This document shows, piece after piece, positions 27,501 through 39,500 of a stretch of 64,000 nucleotides of DNA. The translations under genes were made by a program, and so were the position numbers. The first letter of the stretch is position 1. Each line of letters starts with the position of its first letter. The notes below the pieces were generated by a model. That model had not been told where the DNA came from. It made no database searches and saw only the letters and a list, made by a program, of their open reading frames with translations. The DNA comes from Hirundichthys speculiger (lineage: Eukaryota; Chordata; Actinopteri; Beloniformes; Exocoetidae): assembly GCA_018398805.1 (NCBI GenBank), contig JAGFBZ010001926.1, positions 434,001-498,000 of the forward strand. The letters are read 5' to 3'.

Positions 27501-30500
27501 TCTAATTCATTTTACTGCATATATTTTATTCAAGGAGGCTGTAATTTATTCATATTTCTCCTAGCCTTATTACTGTTTGAACATCTGGTATTTTGCTTTA
27601 TGGACTGGATCCAGCTCAGTGCTCCCTTAATACTTAATGCTTTCATCAGATCTGGACATCTTACCCATAGTCATGTTGAATGTGACCAATTTATTGGCCC
27701 TGTCTCAGTAAATAGGACTGCTTTCTGCTCAACTGCTAAGAGTGTTCTCATCGTTTCTTTTTATGTTGTCTTATTGACTGTCAGTCAATAATTTTCTTTC
27801 TCAGAGTTACCGCATCCCTTTTTGTCCACGTCTGTTTTATGTTCACTGTGTTTGTTCCTCTTTGTCTAAAACATTTCTATCTTTGTGTCTCATTTCCTGG
27901 CAGATCCACCTGAGCCTCCATTTATTGTGGATTTGAACAGAGATGAAGTCAGAGCAGGAAAAATTCTTGAGTTGGAGTGTGTGTCCAGCGGTGGAAACCC
28001 CCGAGCCAGTTTGCAGTGGACCAAAGTATGTTATCCACTCAGAGGTTTGAAGATGCCTTAATACGCTGGCACACTGATATGAGCCATTGCTTTATAGCTT
28101 TTGCTGTTTACTGACTGTACCACACGAGATCATGCAAACATCCGAAATTCTGCTGCCATTTTTAATTCCACATGTTCATTCATCTGTCAGGATGGAGAAG
28201 TTCTTTCCACAACTTGGGAAGAGGATGTTGTGGCACAGAAGTCCAGAAGTATCCTCCGACTGGAGATCACCCCCGCTGACAACTTGGCAGAACTGTGCTG
28301 TGAAAGCTTCAATATAGTCTCCCAGTTCCCCCAGTCCGTCACCCGGAAACTAACCGTATTCTGTGAGTGAAAACTATGCGTAATGCACAGAGCTGAAATA
28401 CACATGTATGCACAGAAAACCCTGGCAGCACTTGCTGATTATGGATTGTTAAAGATATCAACATGAGGAAGAGGAATATAATAAGCCTTCCAGTCTGAGG
28501 AAAAATTCTAATGTTAATATCATTAATGAAACTAATGGTTATTATGGCTGAAGCCCGTATTTCTCAGCGCCTCCAGATAAGTATCACTGCATGCTCTTTC
28601 ATGGCTGTTACATTAATTTAGCTGAATTGCTTCAATGCACAAATCTGAGACACTAAAGGCTACACTTTGAGCAACCATAACAGCCATGGTTAATAGATTA
28701 TACTTTTCTCTCAGAATATGAAATGTTTATCTCAGCAACTATGAAACAAATATATATTAATAAAGATCAGCCTTGCTGTGTTTTGATTTCCTCTACTGTG
28801 TTAGACAGAAGAATAAGAATTGACTTTATTGTCATTATATTGTACATAGACGTACTCAGTATATTAGAAATGGATTAGCATATGTCAGTGGTTGGATTGT
28901 GGTTGAAGCTACACTAGGTTACACAGACTGATGCCATGCCTCCAGGTCGCACATTCAGGGCTGGTGAAAATGAACTGCTGGCTGCCTGACTGTGTTGCAG
29001 GCCCTGGAAGGAGACTCCCTGGAGAAATTTGCAATTTCCTTTTTTTTATTTTACCATAGGGGACCTGAGTCATTTCTATGTATGTCGCACTGTCTCATGT
29101 TGGATAAACACAAATGTACAAAAGAGTTACATGCATGACCCCTCCCCATTCACTAAGTCTGTCAACTCAGCCCCCAGCCTTTGTATTCCCCTGAAGGCTT
29201 TATACAACTGCATCATATCGCCTGCAGCTTTTGTATCCTGCCTGTTCCCCTGGTTAAAACGAAGCAGACTTTAGAAACCACAACCAAAACCCCCTGAGAA
29301 AACAAGTTGCCACTCAAAGTGATTTTCACTCTCACCCTTGATACAGCTCTGTGTTTCACATCCTAAGAATAGTTGCGCTGCCGCTATGATCAGAGTAGGT
29401 AGCTGTTGAATGTGCTATTCATGGGGCCGTATTTTCACTGACTTATCTTTGTGTGTTTGCCTGTGAATCTGTGTATTTTCATCAGTTGATCCCTCAGAGC
29501 TGACGCTGTCGGGTTCATTTGAGGCCATTGAGGGACAGGAGTTGACTCTGAGCTGCTACGCTACCTCAAGTAATCCTCCTGTCCACATCCGCTGGTGGTT
29601 GGGATACAAGGAGCTCAACAAGACTGTTGTCAATCTAGAAGAGGTGGGACTACACAGCACGCAAATTATACAAGACTGAAATTTATTGAACAAAGCTGGG
29701 AGCTAAGAACAAAAGTGGAAAGACATGCTAACCAGTCCTAACACTGGTGGCTGTGCCAGTCAGCTTGAACAGAATACTGAAATAGGCTGTTTTCTTTTGT
29801 AAATATTAAAAACCATAATTGCCAGCAACCAAAAAAAAAAAATTCTCTTTAGTCAAGCTTCCCATTAGGATACTAACAAAAAGCTATTAAAATACTTCAA
29901 TATGAATCCTCAACATGAAGTTTGACCTCATGTGAACTTTTATAGATGAAAGCAAACAGTATGACCATGAGCAGTCCCTGAATGGGCCTGCTGCAGCTTC
30001 GCAAATGAGTCAGCCATTTCCAAAAAGAGTATTCTGCAGCTCTTCTCCTCTTTTGTGTATGTTAAAGATCAAAGTGAATAAAAGCTGACACTGAAGATGA
30101 GTATTATTAAACAAGCTCTTTATTCATCTGGCAGCAGAATTTTCATTTGATCTTACACGAGGCACTCAGTGGGCTGTATGTGAGCTTTAATGCATGTGTA
30201 ACGGTGTGAGGTTAATAAAGACTGATGCTCCTGCTCTGTGTCTTTGTTAGTCTTTCCAACTGTGGCTTTAACCGTAATCATTACAATAATGGTTTTAATA
30301 ACCAGATGTGTTGCATAGGCATGACCACTATCAGGCAGGTGCAAAATTACACTGTGCTCAATTTACAACAGGGTGAAAGGCAGGAGAATCGGATGAATAT
30401 GCTTATTTATCACAGGCTATGCAAAACATCAGTTATTACAGCAGCTAATTCGCCATCTGTATTCACCAAGGCACACCTGTGAGGGTTGTTTTTCCGCTGA

Positions 30501-33500
30501 TTTTCTCTTTCAATCTCCTACCGCTGAGGTTAAAAGTCCAAACCTGTCTGACCTGCTACTGAACTGTCTATGTGTCTATAGGGAGACCATGGTGGGATGA
30601 CAGCCATGTCCAATATGACCCATCGGGTCTCCCGGGAGGACAATGGGCTGAAGGTCACCTGTGAAGCTTTTAACAAGGGCACACGCCTCTCCAAAATCCA
30701 GACAGAAAAGATCAGCGTCTATTGTAAGTAGGAATGTAACGATTCACTCAACTCACGACTCGGTACAATTCACGATTTTTCGCTAACGGTACGATTCACT
30801 CACTTTTTTTTTTTTTTTTTTTAATCAAAATGAGCTGCAGACAAATTATGACCAAATAAAATGATATTTTATTCATAGGAAATAGTGGAATTAAAATGAT
30901 CATCTTAAATATAGTTTATTTTCTTTAAAGAAATACTGCACATCACCATTTATCTCCTTTTATCACAAGAAAATTATTTAACTGACCTCATTCAACATCT
31001 GAAATAACAAAAACTTCAAAAAAGCTAATTTTCTTTCAAAAACTCATTTTCCACAACTGAAAAGGGCCTCAAATCTTTTGCAATAAATTAACCCATTGTC
31101 CTGGTAATTTCTTGTGCCCTTGCGTTGTTAAGGGGGAGAAGGAAATGCAAAGCTGCTTCTCAAGGTGGTTTGCCCCTTTGGCAGTTTTCACTCGGTCTGT
31201 AGCGAAATGTCTCTATGTGGTGCTGGGTGACGTGCTGCAACATGTTGCTTCTGTTACCTGTATATGTTAGCAGTTTCTTGCAATATTTGCACGCTGTTCT
31301 GGTCTTGTCTGTCTCTTTCTCACGGTTTTTATTTTTTGTGTGTGTACATCGGGAAGCCAAAATGCCGCCATGCCATTGACTTGAAACTACTCAAAGCATC
31401 CTTTATCTCTATGTCACTGCTTACCGTTGTCGCATGTCTTCCCTCGCTCTGTACCTGAATGCCAGTAGGCTACGTAGTGACGTTGAAACTGAATCAACTG
31501 ACAACATATCCTAAAATGAATTAATAAATAGACAAGAAGATACATACTTATGACACAGTCGCGATTCATTTTTTTATGCCAACCGATGCAAATTCTCACA
31601 CATTTGTATCGGTTTTTATTCGACTCACTGATGCGTCGTTACACCGCTAATTGTAAGTGAACCCAAGTTCACTATCCTCTTAGATTTTAGTAAATAAAAT
31701 GTATTATGTAAAACTTCATCACACGTCCATTTATAAATGAACCATCTTGTCTTCTAAACACATATTGTAACAAATATTAAATAAAAAGGTAAAAACTAAA
31801 AATGTTTCCCCAATTGTCACGTTGTCCTTTTAAAACAGACCCTCCTCACAAAATATGGCTTGATGCTCCACCTGAAGACGTCCCCCTTCGTGCAGGAACG
31901 ACGGTCACACTCGTCTGTCACTCTGCTGGAGGGAATCCCGCTGCAACTCTGACTTGGTTCAAGGTGACAGTCTGCTCTTTATGCCTAACATTCTGGATGT
32001 GCATCCCATTGTATCACAGACACACCGCTCTGCACTGTTCATTTTTGCTTTAGAATGGAAAGGAAGTGACTTACGCTCGGAAGCAGACATCCTCTGATAT
32101 GGCTGTAGCTCGAGAGCTAAACCTGGTCCTGACAGCCAGCGACAACAAGGCTACCTACCGCTGTGATGCCAAAAATAAGGCAAAGCAGAAAATCTCTGCG
32201 CACACTAAGCTCCTAGTCCACTGTGAGTAAAACTGCAGCCCTAAAACATAAGCACCGTTTGAACTCGATTAACAGTCAGCTGAGAGTTAGTATCAATATT
32301 AATACAAGAAAATGAGTTTGTTATAAACTCAGTTACACTGATATTTAAATTTAACCACGACATTCCATGCTTTTCTTACTCAGATAATCATTTAACCAAG
32401 ATTTACTTCTCTTGTTTACTCTACGCTTCTGCAGTTACAGCAGTGAGTATGAAGATCACAGCCAAACAGGAGGAGCTTCGTCAGGGTCAGATGGTAACTT
32501 TGGAGTGCCTGTCTGGAAGCAGCAACCCAAAGGCAAACGTTTCCTGGAATCTGGGCCCATTCAGGTGTGGCATGGCACTGACCTCAAATGGGACTTTGAG
32601 ATACTAAACACTGCAGCAAAAGCAGTGAAACAACATCATCTTTGGTTTCATCGTTGCCCAATCTTATATTTTGCACTTCGACGACCAACTTTCACTGGGT
32701 GTCATTTGCCTCCTAGTTTCCAGGGAGTGGAGCAGGCAGTCAGGAAGGACGAGTTTGATGGTGTTTCGGTGCAAAGTACTCTATCTCTAAATCTGAGTTC
32801 ACATCACAACAACCAGAAGGTGATTTGCCACTCCTACAACCCAGTGTTGGCAGAGGGGACCAGCACTTTCTACCAACTCAATGTGCTTTGTAAGTAGGGG
32901 GGGTGAATGAGTATTTTTCTCATTTTTGAGACATTTATTTCCTCCTATCTTTTTTTTCCCTGTGTGTGACCAAGAGATGCGGTTTGCATGATTTTTAAAT
33001 AATGCATAAAGAGGATCACTAATGGCTCAGATGAAAACTGCTTTGCCTGTGTGCTTTTGCAGTAGGTGTGTGTGTGTTTTCTGTTTACAGGAAACCTTTG
33101 TTGTGATTTGTGTGTCTGTTGAGCTCTGCGGCGGTGTGTCCTAATTGTGCATTTGCTTTGCTGCGTGGCCATATTTGTCTTTGATGCCATTTCACAGGCG
33201 GCAGCCAGCCTCTGCTTCAAAGCTTGGTACTGTATAAGAGCATGAAGGAATGTCAATGTGTGTTTGTGCGGCGCTGCAGTTGGACAACGGTGCTGTCAGT
33301 CGTCATTTTAATGCCTGTCCCTCTCTCCCCTGCACTGTCTTACTCCCCCATCGTCTTAGTGTATGATATTGGTTAGATCTTGAATTATTGGTGGGATTTC
33401 AACTTTCTACTGGTTTTGACTCTCATTAGGGTCTCTTCGTGCTTTCAAGCTCAACATGTTTTGTGGGTGGTTTTTTTTTACTTTGTTTGTTTGTTTGTTT

Positions 33501-36500
33501 TTCTTTCCTTCACTCTTGTTGGTTTTCTTCATTCTTTGCTACTTGTTTACTTTGTATTTTGCGCCACTGCTTAAGTACTTTTTTGTGTTAATCCAACCGG
33601 CCGTATAGATGTAATTTTTTTGTGCTGCTTCTGTGTCAGACCTTCCAGAATTCAGCCCTGAACAGCCCAGAGAGGTCCAGGTGGTGGAGGATGAAAAGGC
33701 AACCATCCCCCTGATGGTCTCAGCTAACCCCGAAAAGATGTCCTGCATTTGGCTGCACCGCAAGGAGATGCTGGTCAAAGGTGATCCAGGGCTGTGTGAT
33801 GGCTCTATAAACCAGGTCCTTGTTGAGCTGAGCCAGCAAGTCAGCACTCAGCTCTGCCATTCAGGGTCTGAATAAAACATGGCAGGTTAGCCAGCATGGG
33901 ACCCTGCCAAATGTGATTCTCATTACAGCTGTAATGTATGCAGTCTAAATGAGGATTGCTGTCTGCCTGAATACAACACAACGGCTCTAAACCTGGCTTC
34001 TCCTCCAGGTCGGTTGCCATCAGAGCCTCTCTGCACCCGCACCATTTTTCTGTTAACACTGCTAGCTCAATTATGCCAACTGCATAAAATAACTATGTTT
34101 TTGAAGAAGAAAACCCTTCCTACCACCTTCTGGGTGCTGTGGTACAGAAATTGTCTGTGATGCAGCCCATTGTTGGCTTGATGTGGGAATCCAGCCAGAC
34201 CGATCAATAATGCAAGATTAGATGTCACTTGGAGACCAGTGGCCAGAGGACATGAAGTTGATGAGCATGTAATGAATACTTAATTTACAATTGCTTTGCA
34301 TGTGTGTGTGTCTGTGTGTTTTTGTAAAGAGGAAGATCTGCACTTACCGCTGGTTGGATGACCACTCTCTGGTTATTAGGAACGTGACGAGGAAACAGGC
34401 AGGAGTCTACACTGTCAAGTGTGAAAATGATGAAGGTGTCAGCCAAACGTCTGTCATGCTGGATGTTCATTGTAAGACCCTGCACACAAAAAATTAATGA
34501 TACTCTTAAGAGTTACTCTTGAGAGCTGGCTAATAGCTAATAAGGATTAATAAAATACCCCAGAGTACTTGGAAAAATTGACAGCAGAGAAAAAGCAATG
34601 CAGTACGGTGAGAGAGAGACAAAACAGAAGCTGTGTTTGTTTTATGATAATTGCTTGCAACATGTCCTTGTTTATCTTTTTTTTTTTTTTTTTTTTTGGT
34701 TTATTATGGTAGATTTACAGGTGGACCTGAGGGCCCTTTGACTCACAAGTCACCCACACCATTTATCTCTACTGAACAGTCCTCTTCCTTAAATAAGGAG
34801 AGTTAACAGAATATATAGCTCATAATAGCTTAGTTTGTGCAGTGAATTTATATCTGTAGGCTACTAGCAGCATGACTGTGAACTTCTCTAAAGCTGCTAA
34901 GCATCAGACAAAAATAATGACTTTCAGCTCTTTCCTACCAAACCTCCTTTCGGCCTCCATGCAAAGCCGCCTACTTCCCCTGCTGCCTCGGGCCCTGCCT
35001 CGAGCTCCAGGCCCTCTGCCTCAATACTGATGATTTAATAATGCGAGTGCTGAAAATGTAGGTCTGCCTGATTCACCAAAGCCCATGGTACATGCCTAAT
35101 GGATTCTGCCATTCCGAACTGACTGGGCTTGACAGTTGTAGATATTCATTATGTATGGGGGATTGTAGCAGCTTTCATGTGTGGCAGTGTAGCCCACTTA
35201 ACAATGTCGGTCTTGGTTAGGGGACCAACATGAGTGGATTTTACTAACCCAGAGGTCTGTGTCTCGCTACTGTTTCCAGCCACTGTTCTTCAAGAGTGAA
35301 CATAGGTTCAGACAAGTCGGCACTAATGGCCTTAGCGTTGTATGTACATGGCACCCACGGGAAGTATAAAAAGCTTGTGAGGCAAAGTCAAAGAGAAAAA
35401 AGAAGTGGAGCCCCGCTGACTGGGAGGACAGATAATCTGATGAAAAGGTAGATAAAGAGAGGGAACAAACGAGGGCAAATCGGTCGCCGTGCCGTAATCA
35501 GAATGTAGACGTGTCCTCATTAAAGGCCTTCATGGGTCATATATGACCAATTTTCAATTTAGCTGCAGAAGTGTCTGCTCCAACATATAGAGGCGTTAAT
35601 AGCACTGTATCTCAAGCTAAAAGACAGATTTCAATGGGGTTATGAACACAGTCAAAGGCAAACAAGTGCAAGAGCATTTATAGAAATGCAACATCACTTT
35701 TTAATGGATGCCTTGTCTCAGGCTGTCATTAGTTCTGACACAGCCTCAACCCCTTTACTTATTCTCAGATGCTCCCAGCGTCACAGCAGAGAAACCCTCA
35801 GTGTTTGTTAACCTGGGTGGAACAGCAGACCTGATATGTGTGGCAGATGCCAATCCCATTATATCTGGCATGTTCTCTTGGAAGTGGCTGGTGAGAGCTA
35901 CAGACACGCACACACATACGCATACACACAACTGCTCATTGCCTATATTATATCTCCTTTATCGAGCTTCCTTTGTATTACTTTTTCAGTTCTTATTTCT
36001 TCAGTTCTTATTGTTCATCATTGGCCTTTGTGAATGCACAGATGCCATATTTCACTGGCTCTAACTATCCTTCCACCCCACCTCTTCCTGCTTCACACTC
36101 AGCCCAAATCCAGAAAAATAGCTTTCATTACTGCTGCGTGACTAAAGGGCACATTCATCAATGTGGCGTGGTCTCTGTATCTATTGATGCTTTCTGCGGT
36201 CTAACCCACCCCCCGGCAGTAGAGCACGTTCCACTTTCTACCTGCATGGCCCCTATTTTTTTTTTCTTTTCCCGTGGCCCTTCAGCCTTTGGCATTATCC
36301 TTCAGCTTGCTTAAGTGAACACCCTTCCCATGCATACTCCAGGCTCTCACCACCCTGTTTACCTGTCTTGCTCTCCCTCAGCAAGACAGGTAAAAGGCCA
36401 TCCCACAGGAGGAGGGGAGCGGGTTTTGAGGGATGGGGGTTGTCTTCAGCTCATTTCCCCTCACTCTGTCTTCCACAGGGAGAGGAGGAGGTGGAGATGG

Positions 36501-39500
36501 GAGAGGAAATCCAGGAGGACGATTCAAGCATTCTGACCATCCATGATGTGACTCGAGCCCATGCTGGTCTTTACCAGTGCACAGCCAATAATGGCATAGG
36601 ACCCTCTGCCAGTGTAGATGTGAAGCTGGTAGTGCAGTGTGAGTTCATTGTTTTTATTTTCACGCATCTTGGAGGATGTGCCCCCAAACCCTTCCAATTT
36701 CTGCATCATTTATTCCCATATCCACATTGTCTTGTGCAGTCAAACCAGAACTTCAGAAAGGAGCCCAGTGGAGGAAGATAGCGAGCAGAGGAGGATGGCA
36801 CCACTGCTGCTGAGTTAGTGTGTCAGGCAGAGGGTATTCCTCGAGTCGACTTCTCTTGGGAAAAAAATGGTTTATTGATGGATTTAGAGAACCCAAGGTC
36901 AGAAAGAAGTTTACTATTATGTTCACAAACAAATTCTATTTTGCTTTCAGCATTATGAATTGATAGATACTCACAGTTGGATTAGGTTCCAATTAAGATC
37001 TATTATTAATTTCTTTCTTGTTATTGTTATTCTTGTTATTCAACCCTTTGTTACATTTTTCAACCATGCCTTCTGTATTTATCTCTGTATTTGTCTTTCA
37101 TATTCTATTTATGTGTGTGGGCTGTGTATGCTCAATGCTGCAGGTACGAACACTGGATGGTCAGGGAGGGCTCCATCCACATCAGCACATTACAAGTCGT
37201 AAATGTTAGCGCAGCTATGGATTATGCTTTCTTCAGCTGCACTGCTCGCAACTCACTTGGGGAAGACAAGTTAGACATCCAGCTCGTCAGCACAAGTACT
37301 GTCTTCCATATATATCTCCATTTTTTTGTGTATGGGTATTTGTCTTGAGGTGACCGTGGTTCTCTGTACAGCATCCTTTGTTTGTGTCCTGCAAAACTCC
37401 TGAAAGAAAAAATCACTTTTCATCACCCAAGAAGAACAATCTGTTTGGCTTCAATCTGTCTTTTTAAATTTTCCATTCTGGTTTGAATGTTGAATCATTC
37501 TGCAGACTACTCACTGTTCTGTTTTGATTTGAAATGTTGTTTTTGCGATCTGGTCGCCACAAACTACATGTGATTATGTTTTGTTGTTTTCATCAACACT
37601 GAACAGAAGCTGGAAAAAAGGGTAAGAGGTAGACCCAAATAAAAACAAAGTTAGAAGACAGGACCAAAGGTAAAAGGTAAGTATATAGTATATAATCAAC
37701 CTTAGTGTGATTGTTGGTACAGTTTCTCTTAATGTATTTTTGCCCCCTAGTGGACAAATCGCCCCACCCATGATTGCTTTAAATTCATGGTAAATGATCA
37801 AAGTCAGTTTTTATGGCACAAAGCATGTAAGGAATATTCAAAACGCATACTTGGCAATAGAAACCTAATTTTTTCCTTTGGTTCTAACTTGGCAGCATTT
37901 CAAAATAACTGAGCTTATTCTGCCATGTCCAAAGGCAGTACAAGCTTTTTCTGCAACATTGCACTACTTTGGGAGAACCAGACTTACATCCTGAATTCAG
38001 CACACTGCAGATGCTTGTTGGTCCTGAGAAGCAGTCTTTAAAGTGAACTTTTTCCATTACTCTATCTCCACCTTATCAATTAGCCTGTGGCTCTACTTTA
38101 CTTCTTCCTCAGATAATACTGCAGTGATATGCTTTACTGTCCTGGCATGCTTCAACGTTTATACCTCCAAGCGACAAATGTATCTGCAGCCCACCGCTAT
38201 AATTAACCACGTCCAGCTCTCAGCAAATGCCAGAAATCATTAGTGGACACATTTAATAATTACTATAAAACCCATAAAATACAATCCAATATTGGCTCCG
38301 TTTTTTTTTTTTCCCCCTCGTTTTACGTAGTAGTGAAATTTCAGGATTAGAACAGCACAGTGATAATACATTTCAAATGCTCCCTTATCATTTTGGGACC
38401 TTTATTTTATTTTATTTTTTTTGTAAGATGGTGCTTTTTAGATTTTGTAAGAGACAAGATCCAAACAAAGCTGACCTCTTTGCTCTGGAATCTTATGAGC
38501 TGAGCTGATAGTATGGGGATTATTTACTTTGCAAACTGGGCTGCAGCCAGGAGCCATACATGAGTGGTGCGTCTGCTTCTTATGTTGCTACTAAACTTTC
38601 TCTCCTTATTCTCTCCTTGACTATCTCTCCCATTGCCCCCAAAACCTTCATCCTTTTTTTTATGCTCCAGATACAAAATAATCTAATTTGCCTTCGCTGC
38701 CCTAACTGAAGTAGAGCTTTTTGTCAGCTTGAGGGTCTGGACAACATCCCATGATCACCGTTCTCAGATTTGATACTGGAGTCATTATGGGGCCATCTTT
38801 CATTGCATTTGTATGGATGAATTTGGCAAGTCAGCTGCTTTGTTCTTACATGAATTATCCAAATCTCTGCCCTTGTTTACTGATCATTCGCAAGTCAGTG
38901 TTAAAATATATGCTGTTTAAAAAATAGACTTGAATAAACTCTGATTAAGAAGACATAAAAAAACAATACTCATCATTGCTCATCATCAGTAAGATGACTT
39001 TCTCTCACTGATAGTTGCAGATAAAACCTACTGTAACATAATAAAACAGCTCATCAACCCATCAAGCATATTTCTCTAAGGTTAACATTTACTGCTTGTT
39101 CTTCTGACATTCACATCTTACAAATGATTTTGTTTTTCAAGCATAGCTGTACAGTAAAAAAAAAAAAAGATAACATCTGATCTCTTTAAGAACATCTGCA
39201 CTTCCCTGAGATTTACAACTATTTTTATTTTCTATTTTTTAGCAGCTCTGTAGTCAAGAGGGAAGTGAAGGGAGAGCACAACTCTGCAGACTGCAGGGCT
39301 GCCTCAGAGCCTGCAAATATAATCACTTGACTATATAATAGAACACATCTTTATTTTTTTAGCAGCTAAATCCTTTTCAAACAGCTCCCCGTGCAGTGAA
39401 GGAGTTCTCAAATAACACATTTGCTTTTTCTACCCATCTTCTCCTCTCCCACCCTCAGATCATCCAGATCCTCCATCGTCATTTCGCCAAGTCGGCGTCA

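Noticed and set aside
32412..32897. A 161-codon open frame spanning nphs1 exons 13-14 and the intron between them
   Set aside because: It is in the exon 14 frame but not in the exon 13 frame. Reading exon 13 in its proper frame into the intron meets a stop, so this is a chance opening, not a fused exon.
33640..34471. Treating exon 15/16 as intact by use of donor 33794 or 33816
   Set aside because: It is possible, but it adds residues with no nephrin counterpart and uses poorer splice sites. It is kept as an alternative rather than the main reading.
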